A DNA stretch of 46,703 bases from Oscillospiraceae bacterium (lineage in GTDB: Bacteria > Bacillota > Clostridia > Oscillospirales > Acutalibacteraceae): assembly GCA_015065935.1 (NCBI GenBank), contig SVPI01000016.1, positions 1 to 46,703 of the forward strand, written 5' to 3'. The position numbers and the translations under genes were made by a program. Shown in pieces: positions 24,326 through 32,334 of the stretch (the stretch's first letter is position 1; each line of letters starts with the position of its first letter). The notes under the pieces are model-generated. The model saw nothing but the letters and a program-made list of their open reading frames with translations, made no database searches and was not told where the DNA came from.

Positions 24326-24679
24326 ATGAAAACGATATGGATTTCGATAATACTTCTTGCAGTTAATTTTTTGTCTGTGGGCGGTATAGCTACATTAGGC
24401 TTGCAGGATCATCTAACGATGTTAATTTATATTGTGCCAATTTTGCTGGAATTTGTTTTGGCTTTGTTGTGGACTCGAAAGAATTACTTAAAATGTAAGA
24501 TGATTCTTATTAGAAGATTGTTGATTTTTGTTGTGCTGTTGGCATTTGTAGTTTTTTATTTTATGTTGGCAGGAAGAGATGTTACCGATATTCTTGCGGT
24601 GGGGATATTTGGAATTCTTTTCAATATATTGCCATATTTATTCGGTATTTTGTGTTTTCATCTTTGGACAAAAAGATAA
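24326..24679 (+). CDS. Small four-helix membrane protein, function unknown
   Basis: The 117-residue product is almost entirely hydrophobic, with four predicted helices: about residues 4-25, 31-50, 66-87 and 92-113. A basic loop (RKNYLKCKMILIRR) lies between helices 2 and 3. This topology occurs in many small Firmicutes membrane proteins and gives no function. GGGAGGTG ends 8 bases before the ATG at 24326; an upstream TTG in frame is placed at the ribosome binding site itself and is rejected. The gene is more AT- and T-rich than its neighbours, suggesting a different history. Confidence 0.6.
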   Translation: MKTIWISIILLAVNFLSVGGIATLGLQDHLTMLIYIVPILLEFVLALLWTRKNYLKCKMILIRRLLIFVVLLAFVVFYFMLAGRDVTDILAVGIFGILFNILPYLFGILCFHLWTKR

Positions 24680-24724
24680 ATAAAAAACACAAGGGGACAG
24701 TTATGCTGTGTTCCAATAACAAAG

Positions 24725-24762
24725 AAACCCCAACTCACAGTGAGTTGGGGTTTGAATTTTTT
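24725..24762. terminator. Bidirectional terminator between convergent genes
   Basis: AAACCCCAACTCAC pairs with GTGAGTTGGGGTTT. A T-run follows on the + strand and a T-rich stretch on the minus strand, between the membrane protein (+) and the PRT-like gene (-). Confidence 0.85.
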
Positions 24763-24765
24763 TAA

Positions 24766-25410
24766 TTAAAGCTTTGAAAATCCGTGGCTATTTATAAGCG
24801 CATCAATTTTCTCGCCCTTTTTGCAAAGGGGGCAATCGTGTGAGGGGCAGGAGAAATAGCCCTCTAAATCGTGGGGGTTGAAAACCGAGTTAATGGGGTA
24901 GCCTTCACACTCATTTTTGGTTGCGAAAATTGAAGCAACACCAACAACATCGCCGCCGTAGTATTTAATTGCATCAATAGCGGCGCTGGCGGTGTAGCCG
25001 GAGGATACCGAAACGGCAAGAACCAAAACGTGCTTGCCCTTAATCATAGGCACAATGTTATCTCTGAAAAACAGCTGTGAGCCGTTTGTGGTTTCGGGGG
25101 TTACAACATAAATTGTCTGGTGGGCGTTAATGTTAACAAAGTCATTCTTTGTAAGCTCATTTGCAAGGCAGGTGCCGATAACCTCGGTACCATCAAGGCA
25201 AAGAATGGTATCAACAATTCTTGTACGGTAGTTATATGTGCTGCAAAGCTCCTCAGCCACAGCCTTGGCCTCGGACAAACGAGATTTTTGAGCGGCAACA
25301 TCAATGTAATAATTACTGTGGGCGTGGTTGGTTGCAAAGTGACCCTTGGCAACGCGGAGGAAAAGGTTGTTTCTTTTGGTTTTAATTTTGATAATGTTGG
25401 AAGTTGGCAT
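24766..25410 (-). CDS. Phosphoribosyltransferase-fold protein (orotate PRT-like) with an altered PRPP motif
   Basis: The 214-residue protein has the type I PRT fold order. An N-terminal KGHFATNHAHSNYYIDVA hood resembles orotate PRT, IVDTILCLDGTEVIGTCLA is the beta strand and loop before the active site, and VLVLAVSVSSGYTASA takes the place of the PRPP-binding loop. The two acidic residues normally present in that loop (as in VDDVxTTG) are replaced by Ala-Val, so catalysis with PRPP is doubtful. The C-terminus carries CPSHDCPLCKKGEKID, a possible Zn-binding cluster. AGGAGGG precedes the ATG, and a TTGTAA/TAAAAT promoter lies upstream. It may be a regulatory or nucleotide-binding relative of PyrE rather than an enzyme. 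Confidence 0.7.
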   Translation of the reverse strand: MPTSNIIKIKTKRNNLFLRVAKGHFATNHAHSNYYIDVAAQKSRLSEAKAVAEELCSTYNYRTRIVDTILCLDGTEVIGTCLANELTKNDFVNINAHQTIYVVTPETTNGSQLFFRDNIVPMIKGKHVLVLAVSVSSGYTASAAIDAIKYYGGDVVGVASIFATKNECEGYPINSVFNPHDLEGYFSCPSHDCPLCKKGEKIDALINSHGFSKL

Positions 25411-25439
25411 AATATCCCTCCTAGGTTTCTTATACTATT

Positions 25440-25468
25440 ATTTTACACTAAAAATATTATTATTACAA
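25440..25468 (-). promoter_or_regulatory. Minus-strand promoter of the PRT-like gene
   Basis: Reading the minus strand, TTGTAA (25468-25463) and TAAAAT (25445-25440) are separated by 17 bp. Confidence 0.5.
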
Positions 25469-25545
25469 GAAAAAATATCATAGGTGGTTATTTTTATTAT
25501 TTTGTGATAAAATAAATTAAAACTTTTAAATGAAGGCGTTTTTTT

Positions 25546-26340
25546 ATGGTAATTGATTTTCATACCCATGTTTTTCCCGATTCCTTAGCCCCCCGCGCTA
25601 TCGCCTCGTTGGTTGAGGCCTGCGGCGGAGCTTATCCGCCCCAAACCGATGGCACAAAGAGCGGGCTGATAGATAGTATGAACAAAAGCGGCGTTCAAAT
25701 TTCGGTTTTGCAGCCTGTTATAACAAAGCAAAGCCAGTTTAACACCCTTAATAACTTTTCCAAAGGTTTAGAGAGCGAGAGAATTGTCCCCTTCGGCGGG
25801 CTTTTCCCTCACACCGATGATTATAAAAGGGACATTGATTATATTGTCTCTTTAGGTCTTAAAGGAATTAAACTGCACCCCGAGTATCAGCAGTTTTTTA
25901 TAAACGATGAAAAAATGCTGAAGATTTATGATTATGCCTTAAATAAAGGCCTAATCCTCCTTTTCCACGCAGGCTTTGACCCCGCCTTTAAGCCGCCTTA
26001 CCACAGCAGTCCTAAAGCCTTTGCCGAAATTTACAAAGCCCTTGGCGGCGGAGTTATTGTGGCTGCCCATTTAGGCGGTCAAAAGCAGTGGGATGAGGTT
26101 GAGGAGCACCTTGCAGGCACAGGAGTTTATCTTGACACCTCAATGGGCTTTAAGTATTACGGAAAAGAGCAGTTTGAGCGCATTGTTAAAAAACACGGCG
26201 CCCATAAAATTCTTTTCGGCTCCGATTCCCCCTGGGGCAATGCTCACGATGATATTAAGGCTTTAAAGGAATGCAACCTGACCGATGAGGAAAAGGAGCA
26301 AATTTTCTTTAAAAACGCTAAGAGAATTCTTAAAATTTAA
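25546..26340 (+). CDS. Amidohydrolase-family metal-dependent hydrolase
   Basis: The 264-residue cytoplasmic protein has the metal-binding motif DFHTHVFPD (H6, H8) at its start. LLFHAGFDP, VAAHLGG and FGSDSPWG (late metal-binding Asp) follow, the standard order for the amidohydrolase_2 (ACMSD/OHCU decarboxylase-like) barrel. Members hydrolyse or decarboxylate cyclic and aromatic substrates; the specific substrate is unknown. Only a GAAGG lies upstream of the ATG, a moderate ribosome binding site. The gene is monocistronic with a terminator directly after it. Confidence 0.8.
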   Translation: MVIDFHTHVFPDSLAPRAIASLVEACGGAYPPQTDGTKSGLIDSMNKSGVQISVLQPVITKQSQFNTLNNFSKGLESERIVPFGGLFPHTDDYKRDIDYIVSLGLKGIKLHPEYQQFFINDEKMLKIYDYALNKGLILLFHAGFDPAFKPPYHSSPKAFAEIYKALGGGVIVAAHLGGQKQWDEVEEHLAGTGVYLDTSMGFKYYGKEQFERIVKKHGAHKILFGSDSPWGNAHDDIKALKECNLTDEEKEQIFFKNAKRILKI

Positions 26341-26349
26341 AAAATTCAG

Positions 26350-26378
26350 CCTCATTTTTAAATAAATGAGGTTTTTTT
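26350..26378 (+). terminator. Rho-independent terminator after the amidohydrolase gene
   Basis: CCTCATTT/AAATGAGG arms are followed by seven T residues. Confidence 0.85.
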
Positions 26379-26380
26379 AG

Positions 26381-26409
26381 TTGTCATTTCTTGCAAATTA
26401 TAGTATAAT
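26381..26409 (+). promoter_or_regulatory. Promoter of the MgtC-like gene
   Basis: TTGTCA (26381-26386) and TATAAT (26404-26409) are separated by 17 bp. Confidence 0.65.
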
Positions 26410-26440
26410 GTATAAATCATATTTTTTGGAGGGTGCATTT

Positions 26441-27094
26441 ATGGATATTAAAATGCTAATTTTAAGGGTAGTTTTGCGTTCTCTGATGGCAATAGTTATA
26501 GGCTGCATTATCGGTAGCGAGCGTGCTCGCCATTCCCGTGCCGCCGGTATGCGAACTCATATTCTCGTTTGTCTGGGTGCATGCATAACGTCGCTCACCA
26601 GTGTTTTTGCTGCGGAGTATTTAGGCTCAACAGGGGATATAACCCGCCTTTCGGCGCAGGTTATTTCGGGTATCGGCTTTTTGGGCGTTGGTATGATAAT
26701 CGTTAAAAACAATAACATTGTAACAGGCCTTACAACCGCCGCCGGTGTATGGACTACTGCAATTATCGGCATTGCCGTAGGCTACGGCTTTTATATTATG
26801 GCGGCCATTGTTACAGCGCTTTTGCTGGTTGCTCTGATTGTTGTTGCCCAGTTTGAGAAAAAGAGAAAAAACGTTGAAACAATGTATGTTGAGCTCGATG
26901 ACCTTCATAAGGTTAACGCCACTCTTAAAAGACTGGAAGAAAAAATTACCGTCGGCTTTACCTGCCAGGTGGTTGCTCCCAAAAGCGCACACCCCGGCAA
27001 TGTGGGATTAAGCCTTTTAATTAACGGAAAAACCGAAATTAATCCCGATGAACTTTGCGAGATTGAAAATGTTGTCTTTGTAGCAGAGGGATAA
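26441..27094 (+). CDS. MgtC/SapB family membrane protein
   Basis: The 217-residue protein begins with a membrane domain of about four helices carrying the MgtC signature GSERARHSRAAGMRTHILVC (shown as 20 residues) and VISGIGFLGVGMII, followed by GLTTAAGVWTTAIIG. A cytoplasmic domain of about 90 residues follows (KRKNVETMYVEL onward). Family members influence Mg2+ homeostasis and F-type ATPase activity. I chose the ATG at 26441 because GGAGGGTG lies 6-13 bases upstream; the longer frame from 26381 overlaps the promoter. A terminator follows. Confidence 0.88.
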   Translation: MDIKMLILRVVLRSLMAIVIGCIIGSERARHSRAAGMRTHILVCLGACITSLTSVFAAEYLGSTGDITRLSAQVISGIGFLGVGMIIVKNNNIVTGLTTAAGVWTTAIIGIAVGYGFYIMAAIVTALLLVALIVVAQFEKKRKNVETMYVELDDLHKVNATLKRLEEKITVGFTCQVVAPKSAHPGNVGLSLLINGKTEINPDELCEIENVVFVAEG

Positions 27095-27108
27095 AAAAGC
27101 AAATAAAT

Positions 27109-27146
27109 AAAAGCACCGCCGTGAATTTTCCACAGCGGTGCTTTTT
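27109..27146. terminator. Bidirectional terminator between the MgtC-like gene and rubredoxin
   Basis: AAAGCACCGC(C)GTG pairs with CAC(A)GCGGTGCTTT, with a T-run on the + side. It lies between convergent genes. Confidence 0.8.
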
Positions 27147-27157
27147 AATTTTACTGA

Positions 27158-27313
27158 TTATTCAGCGGCGAACTGGTCCTTGCCAACTCCGCAAAGGGGG
27201 CAGGTGAAATCCTCAGGTAAATCCTCGAACTTAACGCCTGCTTCAAGACCGTTATCGGCATCGCCGAGTTCCTCATCATAAACGTAGCCGCAAACTTCGC
27301 AAACATATTTCAT
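27158..27313 (-). CDS. Rubredoxin
   Basis: A 51-residue frame reads [17 protein letters not shown] at its start and [16 protein letters not shown] at its end. The two CxxC pairs, C5/C8 and C38/C41, are the four ligands of the single Fe(SCys)4 centre, and the CGYVYD, DLPEDF and [11 protein letters not shown] strings are diagnostic. Rubredoxins carry single electrons to oxygen- and peroxide-detoxifying enzymes in anaerobes (rubrerythrin, flavodiiron proteins). AAAAGGAGTG precedes the ATG. The gene starts 21 bp after the P-type ATPase stop, on the same strand, so the two probably share a transcript and possibly the manganese riboswitch control. Confidence 0.93.
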   Translation of the reverse strand: MKYVCEVCGYVYDEELGDADNGLEAGVKFEDLPEDFTCPLCGVGKDQFAAE

Positions 27314-27334
27314 TTCATTTTCACTCCTTTTAAA

Positions 27335-29986
27335 TTAGTGTTTATGCCTAATAAGTCCAACTGCTTTTGAAACCTCCATAATAACAAGGGGAACAAGCAC
27401 AAGACCTAAAGCAATAACATAGTTAATGGGTTTTAAATAGGTCAGACCAAAGATGGTGTTAACACCGGGGATAAAGAGCACAAGGGCGGTAAGAACAAAG
27501 GAGGTAAGAGCCGCCTTGTTTAATGCACCGTTTGTGAAGAAGCCGATTTTAAAGAGAGAATGTTCGCTTCTCATATTAAAGGACTGAACAATCTGACACA
27601 TTGAAAGAACGATAAATGCCATGGTTTCGCCCTGGGCTAACAGTGCGCTGTCTTCAGGCAGGTGAGCAAGCTCGGAGAATGAGCAGCCACAGCCAATCCA
27701 GAATGCCGCAATAGAAAGGGCGGCAAACATAACGCCCTGCAGAACAATTCTAACGCCAAAGCCGTGGGCAAAAATGCTTTCATCCTTGGGCTTGGGTTTT
27801 TGGTTCATAACATCGCTTTCAACAGCCTCCATACCAAGGGCAATTGCCGGCAGAGAGTCGGTTACAAGGTTAATCCAGAGAAGCTGCATTGAAAGGAGGG
27901 GAGATTTGTGCCAGAGGAGCATTGAGGTAAATACAGTGATAACCTCACCAATGTTTGTACCAAGCAGGTAGCCAACAACCTTTTTAATGTTGGCATAAAT
28001 TCCGCGGCCCTCTTTAACAGCATCAACAATGGTTGCAAAGTTATCATCGGTTAGTGTCATATCAGCGGCACCCTTTGCAACATCGGTACCTGTGATACCC
28101 ATTGCACAGCCGATATCAGCGGCCTTAAGAGCGGGGGCATCGTTAACGCCGTCGCCGGTCATTGAAACGATTTGACCGCGTCTTTGCCAAGCCTTAACAA
28201 TTCTAATCTTATTTTCGGGAGATACGCGGGCGTAAACTGAAATTTCACCGATAACCTTATCAAACTCGGTATCGGTCATTGCATCAAGCTCGGCGCCTGT
28301 AATAGCGCGGTCACCTTCCTCTAAAATGCCAAGCTCGCGAGCAATGGCAGAGGCGGTTACAACGTGGTCGCCTGTAATCATAACAGGTTTAATGCCTGCC
28401 TTACGGCAAACTGCAACGGCATCCTTTGCTTCTGGGCGGGGCGGGTCAATCATACCAACAAGGCCGAGGAAGGTAAGGCCGTTTTCAAGCTCCTCAGAGG
28501 TGGGAACCTCGGGAACGGTGTCAATTTCCTTAAAGCCAACAGCAAGAACGCGCAGGGCGTTTTCGCTCATTGCTTCGGTCATTTCCTTTGCCTTTTTAAG
28601 GTCTCCTGCAATGCAGCGGGATTCCATAACATCAAAGGCGCCTTTTACGATAACAATATTTTTGCCGCCGATGTTATTAACGGTGGTCATCAGTTTTCTA
28701 TCAGAATCGAAAGGAATTTCGGCAAGTCTTGGGGAATCAGCATTGAGTGCATCCTTTGTAAGACCGTTTTTTTGAGCCGCAAAAACAATGGCGGTTTCGG
28801 TGGGGTCACCAATGTGCTTTTCAGCGCCATCCTCAAAAATAACCGAGCCATCGCAGCAAAGGGTTGCAAGGGATAAAAGGTTTTTAATTTTATCGCTTAC
28901 ATTATCGGTAATATCCTCGCTGTCGGCTTCGCCATCTGCATAGGCCTTAACAAGGGTCATTCTGTTTTGGGTCAAAGTTCCGGTTTTATCGGAGCAAATA
29001 ATAGATGCGCTACCAAGTGTTTCAACAGCGGGTAGCCTTCTGATTAATGCATTGCGCTTTGCCATTCTCTGAACGCCAATGGAAAGAACAATGGTAACAA
29101 TAACAGGAAGTCCCTCAGGAATTGCGGAAACAGCAAGGGAAACGGCAATCATAAATATATCAATGGGGGAGGTGCCGTTAACAATACCAAGCACAAAGAT
29201 AATAGCACAGGCGGCAAGGGCCATAATGCCGAGATACTTACCAAGCTGTGCAAGCTTTTTCTGCAAAGGTGTTTCGCCATCTTCCTCATCATCAAGAAGG
29301 TTGGCAATTTTACCCATCTCGGTGTCCATACCGGTAGCAACAACAATAGCAGTTGCAGTACCATAGGTAACAGAGCAACCTGAAAATACCATATTAGAGC
29401 GGTCGCCCAAAGGAGCGCCATCTTTGACAGGCTCTAAGGCATCCTTTTCAGAGGGAACCGATTCACCTGTAAGGGCAGATTCCTCACTTTTAAGGCTGGC
29501 ACTTTTAATAAGTCTGGCATCGGCAGGGATAAAGTCACCGGCTTCAAGCTTAATAATGTCACCCGGAACAAGGTCGGCGGCATCAATAATCTTTTCCTCG
29601 CCATCTCTTATAACCCTTGCGTGGGGTGCCGAAAGACTTTTAAGTGCATCAAGCGCCTTTTCAGCCTTGCTTTCCTGCATAACGCCCATAACTGCATTGA
29701 CAATAACAATGAGTAGAATGAGGGCAGGCTCAAAAAACTCTTTTGGGTTTTGCTCAACACAGGCAATGGTGAAGGAAACAATTGCCGCTGCAATAAGAAT
29801 AAGAATCATAACATCCTTAAACTGCTCTAAGAAGCGGGTGAGCATTGTTTTCTTTTTCTTTTCCTTTAGCTTGTTGAGTCCGTGAATGCGGCGTTGTGCT
29901 TCAACCTGTGCGGCTGAAAGACCAACGGCTTCGTCGCTATCAAAGCTTTTGATAACGCTCTTTAGGTCATCACTGTAAAATGCCAT
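27335..29986 (-). CDS. P2-type cation-transporting ATPase (Ca2+/Mn2+ type)
   Basis: The 883-residue pump has the P2A order. It opens with an N-terminal cation ATPase domain and TM1-2. The actuator follows with TGES at 173-176, and TM4 with PEGLP at 290-294. The phosphorylation motif is CSDKTGTLT (D333). The N-domain contains VKGAFDVMESRC, then TGDHVVTA and the hinge TGDGVNDAPALKAADIG. The C-terminal helices include NIGEVITV and LLWINLVTDSLPAIALGMEA, the ion-site helices of Ca2+-ATPases. By sequence alone it would be a Ca2+ exporter. A yybP-ykoY-type riboswitch and terminator in its leader argue for Mn2+ efflux instead. AAAGGAA precedes the ATG. Rubredoxin follows. Confidence 0.93.
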   Translation of the reverse strand: MAFYSDDLKSVIKSFDSDEAVGLSAAQVEAQRRIHGLNKLKEKKKKTMLTRFLEQFKDVMILILIAAAIVSFTIACVEQNPKEFFEPALILLIVIVNAVMGVMQESKAEKALDALKSLSAPHARVIRDGEEKIIDAADLVPGDIIKLEAGDFIPADARLIKSASLKSEESALTGESVPSEKDALEPVKDGAPLGDRSNMVFSGCSVTYGTATAIVVATGMDTEMGKIANLLDDEEDGETPLQKKLAQLGKYLGIMALAACAIIFVLGIVNGTSPIDIFMIAVSLAVSAIPEGLPVIVTIVLSIGVQRMAKRNALIRRLPAVETLGSASIICSDKTGTLTQNRMTLVKAYADGEADSEDITDNVSDKIKNLLSLATLCCDGSVIFEDGAEKHIGDPTETAIVFAAQKNGLTKDALNADSPRLAEIPFDSDRKLMTTVNNIGGKNIVIVKGAFDVMESRCIAGDLKKAKEMTEAMSENALRVLAVGFKEIDTVPEVPTSEELENGLTFLGLVGMIDPPRPEAKDAVAVCRKAGIKPVMITGDHVVTASAIARELGILEEGDRAITGAELDAMTDTEFDKVIGEISVYARVSPENKIRIVKAWQRRGQIVSMTGDGVNDAPALKAADIGCAMGITGTDVAKGAADMTLTDDNFATIVDAVKEGRGIYANIKKVVGYLLGTNIGEVITVFTSMLLWHKSPLLSMQLLWINLVTDSLPAIALGMEAVESDVMNQKPKPKDESIFAHGFGVRIVLQGVMFAALSIAAFWIGCGCSFSELAHLPEDSALLAQGETMAFIVLSMCQIVQSFNMRSEHSLFKIGFFTNGALNKAALTSFVLTALVLFIPGVNTIFGLTYLKPINYVIALGLVLVPLVIMEVSKAVGLIRHKH

Positions 29987-30007
29987 TTGAAAAATTCCTT
30001 TCTCTTT

Positions 30008-30047
30008 AAAAAATAAATCCCAAGCATAGTTTTAACTACACTTGGGA
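30008..30047 (-). terminator. Riboswitch expression-platform terminator
   Basis: On the minus strand TCCCAAGTGTAGT pairs with ACTATGCTTGGGA around a TAAA loop, followed by TTTATTTTTT. It lies between the aptamer and the ATPase start codon, 21 bp before the ATG, so it can abort transcription before the gene. Confidence 0.85.
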
Positions 30048-30108
30048 ATTAAATACAAATAAATTATTTTATGAGTTTTTTGGTTCCCATGCATAGCAAA
30101 TTTTAATA

Positions 30109-30198
30109 CACATGAGTCTCGCAATAATGATAAGCCAAGGCTAAAACCCGGTTGTTGACTTGATCTACGCCGTAGGGCGTTTGCTACTCCCTCACACA
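30109..30198 (-). promoter_or_regulatory. yybP-ykoY (manganese) riboswitch aptamer
   Basis: Read on the minus strand, the leader contains GAGGGAGTAGC at the 5' side, a central hairpin (ACGCC/GGCGT), GTCAACA, a CCTTGGCTTA stretch, and GCGAGACTCATG at the 3' side. These blocks and their order match the conserved elements known for the yybP-ykoY class, including the GGGAGTAGC and GCGAGAC loops. The ends TGTGTGAG (30198-30191) and CTCATGTG (30116-30109) can form the closing P1 stem, with several G-U pairs. The class binds Mn2+ and usually turns expression on by blocking a downstream terminator, which is present here. Confidence 0.85.
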
Positions 30199-30206
30199 AC
30201 AACCAC

Positions 30207-30236
30207 ATTTTACCATATATAAATATTCCTTGTCAA
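30207..30236 (-). promoter_or_regulatory. Promoter of the riboswitch-ATPase-rubredoxin transcript
   Basis: On the minus strand TTGACA (30236-30231) and TAAAAT (30212-30207) are separated by 18 bp, directly before the aptamer. Confidence 0.75.
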
Positions 30237-30283
30237 GTGAACAAAGGTTAAATATTTTATGAATTTATTTACATATTAAAACA

Positions 30284-32119
30284 TTAAACCTGTGATTTAT
30301 TCAGTTTATAGAAAGCGCCTTTTTTGGCAATCAGTTCATCAAAGGTACCGGATTCCGCGCATTTACCGTTTTCCATAACAACAATTTTATCGGCGTTTTT
30401 AATGGTGGATAAGCGGTGGGCGACGATAAAGGTGGTGCGGTTCTCGGTTAAATTATCCATCGCGGTTTGAATTTTCTTTTCCGAAACAGTGTCAAGGGCT
30501 GAGGTTGCCTCATCAAGAATAATTACCTTCGGCTTTCTGATAATTGCACGGGCGATGGAAACACGCTGTCTTTGTCCACCGGATAGGGTGCTGCCCTTTT
30601 CGCCCACAACGGTATCAACGCCATTGGGCAGTTTAGCAATAACCGAAGTAAGGCAGGCCGCCTCTAAAACCTCGCCCAGTTCCTCATCCGAAACCTCTCG
30701 GTTAAGACCATAAACAATATTTTCTCTTATTGTTCCGCTGAAAAGCAGGCTTGCCTGAGGAACCAAGGCAATGTGCTGGCGATAGCTTGTTAAATCAATG
30801 TCCTCAATATTTTTACCGTCAATTTGCAGAGTTCCGCTGTCGGGCATATAAAAGCCTGTTATCATATTCAAAACGGTGGTTTTGCCGGCACCCGATTCAC
30901 CAACCAGCGCTACAGTTTGCCCTGCGGGTACGTGAAGGTCAAGACCCTTTAAAACAGGCTTATCCTTTTCATAGCCGAACATAACGTTTTTAAAGAGGAA
31001 TTCGCCTTCAACCTTAGGCACACTTTCCTTGCCCTCATTTTCCTCAACATCCTCAGCGCCTAAAATTTCGCCAACCGAGGTTATTGCCTCAGAGCCGCTG
31101 GAAATGATGGGGATAAGGTTTAAAATAACATTTATATATGTAATAAAGTTAAAGAAATAGCTGTGGTAAAGGGAAACATCGCCAACCGAGAGTTTGCCGT
31201 TAAAGGCAAGAAAGGCGGTAAAAGCAAGGCAGGCAATGGAGAAAACCTGAATTGTTACAAAGTTAACTCCGCGGAAAAGCACGCCGTACTTATCAAGGTC
31301 GTGACCTTTTAGGGCAAGCTTTGTTACGCGTTCGTTCATTTTTTCAACCTCAACGTGTTCAAGGCCGTGAGCGCGGGTTACGGGAATCATCTCAATCATA
31401 TCAACAACCCTGGATGAGGTGTCTTCCATTTCTTTTCGGAAATCCTTGTTTTTCTTGCGGAATTTCTTTAAGAAAAGGCGGCTTATTATAACGGCCGAAG
31501 GCACCGATAAAATAAAGAAGGAGATAACCGACCAATCGCCCTTGGTAATAAGAATAATTATAATGTAGGTAAGGTTTACAACAACATCAAGCGCTGCACC
31601 GAAAACCTGGTCAAACATTGTGTGAATGTTATCAACATCGCGAATAATTTTACTCTGAATTCGGCCCGACTGCATTTCGGTGTCAAACTTCATTGTAAGC
31701 TTTTGCAGCTTTTTAACAACGGCACCGCGAAGACCTGCCTCAACCGAGCGGGAGGCAATGCTCTGAAACTTTGTGTAAAGCATTGCAAAGGGAATGTTAA
31801 TTCCCGCAAGTACGAGAACAAGGGTTATATCCACAATAAGAATTTTAAAAAACTGTTCGGGGGATATGCCGGGGGTAGAAAGGGTATCAAGAATGTTTGC
31901 AAAAACCAGTGGCTTAAACAAAATAACAAGGGTTTTAATAACGAAGAACACCGAGGATAAAAACAAACGACGGTAATGCCCCTTAAAGAGCCCAAAAAGA
32001 GTTCTTATAGGGTGCTTCCCGTCGCCACTGTAGTATTTATCAATAAAGCGTTGTTCCATTTCCAAAATTTCTTCTTCGGTAAAGCTTTCCTTAGAAGAAA
32101 AACCAGCAGTTTTTTTCAT
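30284..32119 (-). CDS. ABC exporter half-transporter (fused permease and ATPase)
   Basis: The product is about 611 residues. A cytoplasmic leader of about 60 residues precedes six membrane helices of a type I exporter domain (for example LFLSSVFFVIKTLVILFKPLVF is split here as LFLSSVFFVIK then LVILFKPL). The nucleotide-binding domain has Walker A GESGAGKTT, signature LSGGQRQRVSIARAI, Walker B VIILDEATSALD and the switch His in VAHRLST. Such half-transporters act as homodimers or with a partner, exporting drugs, lipids or peptides; the substrate is unknown. The GTG/ATG cluster at 32128-32119 makes the start ambiguous; the ATG at 32119 is preferred because GGTGAT sits just ahead. No partner half-transporter is adjacent. 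Confidence 0.9.
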   Translation of the reverse strand: MKKTAGFSSKESFTEEEILEMEQRFIDKYYSGDGKHPIRTLFGLFKGHYRRLFLSSVFFVIKTLVILFKPLVFANILDTLSTPGISPEQFFKILIVDITLVLVLAGINIPFAMLYTKFQSIASRSVEAGLRGAVVKKLQKLTMKFDTEMQSGRIQSKIIRDVDNIHTMFDQVFGAALDVVVNLTYIIIILITKGDWSVISFFILSVPSAVIISRLFLKKFRKKNKDFRKEMEDTSSRVVDMIEMIPVTRAHGLEHVEVEKMNERVTKLALKGHDLDKYGVLFRGVNFVTIQVFSIACLAFTAFLAFNGKLSVGDVSLYHSYFFNFITYINVILNLIPIISSGSEAITSVGEILGAEDVEENEGKESVPKVEGEFLFKNVMFGYEKDKPVLKGLDLHVPAGQTVALVGESGAGKTTVLNMITGFYMPDSGTLQIDGKNIEDIDLTSYRQHIALVPQASLLFSGTIRENIVYGLNREVSDEELGEVLEAACLTSVIAKLPNGVDTVVGEKGSTLSGGQRQRVSIARAIIRKPKVIILDEATSALDTVSEKKIQTAMDNLTENRTTFIVAHRLSTIKNADKIVVMENGKCAESGTFDELIAKKGAFYKLNKSQV

Positions 32120-32151
32120 AAACATCACCGCACTTTTGAAATGTCACCTTT

Positions 32152-32179
32152 ATATTACATCTTTGGTGAAAAATGTCAA
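32152..32179 (-). promoter_or_regulatory. Promoter of the ABC exporter gene
   Basis: On the minus strand TTGACA (32179-32174) and TAATAT (32157-32152) are separated by 16 bp. It is divergent from the promoter at 32271. Confidence 0.6.
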
Positions 32180-32270
32180 CCCCTTTTTTAAAAAATTTTT
32201 AAACTTTTTTAAAAGGATAAATTAGGTGCTAAAAGCAGAATTTCCCGACACAAGCACAGCTCGCTATATA

Positions 32271-32299
32271 TTGACATTTTTCGTTAAAAAAAGTATAAT
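32271..32299 (+). promoter_or_regulatory. Consensus promoter of the glucosaminidase-cohesin operon
   Basis: TTGACA (32271-32276) and TATAAT (32294-32299), both perfect, are separated by the ideal 17 bp. AAAGGAGCC precedes the ATG at 32335. This is one of the strongest promoters in the window, suggesting high vegetative expression. Confidence 0.9.
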
Positions 32300-32334
32300 G
32301 AAAAGTACTGAAAAAACACAAAAAGGAGCCGACA

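Noticed and set aside
26381-26440. N-terminal extension of the MgtC-like protein
   Set aside because: The extension overlaps the promoter. The ATG at 26441 has a GGAGGGTG site and begins at the expected family start.
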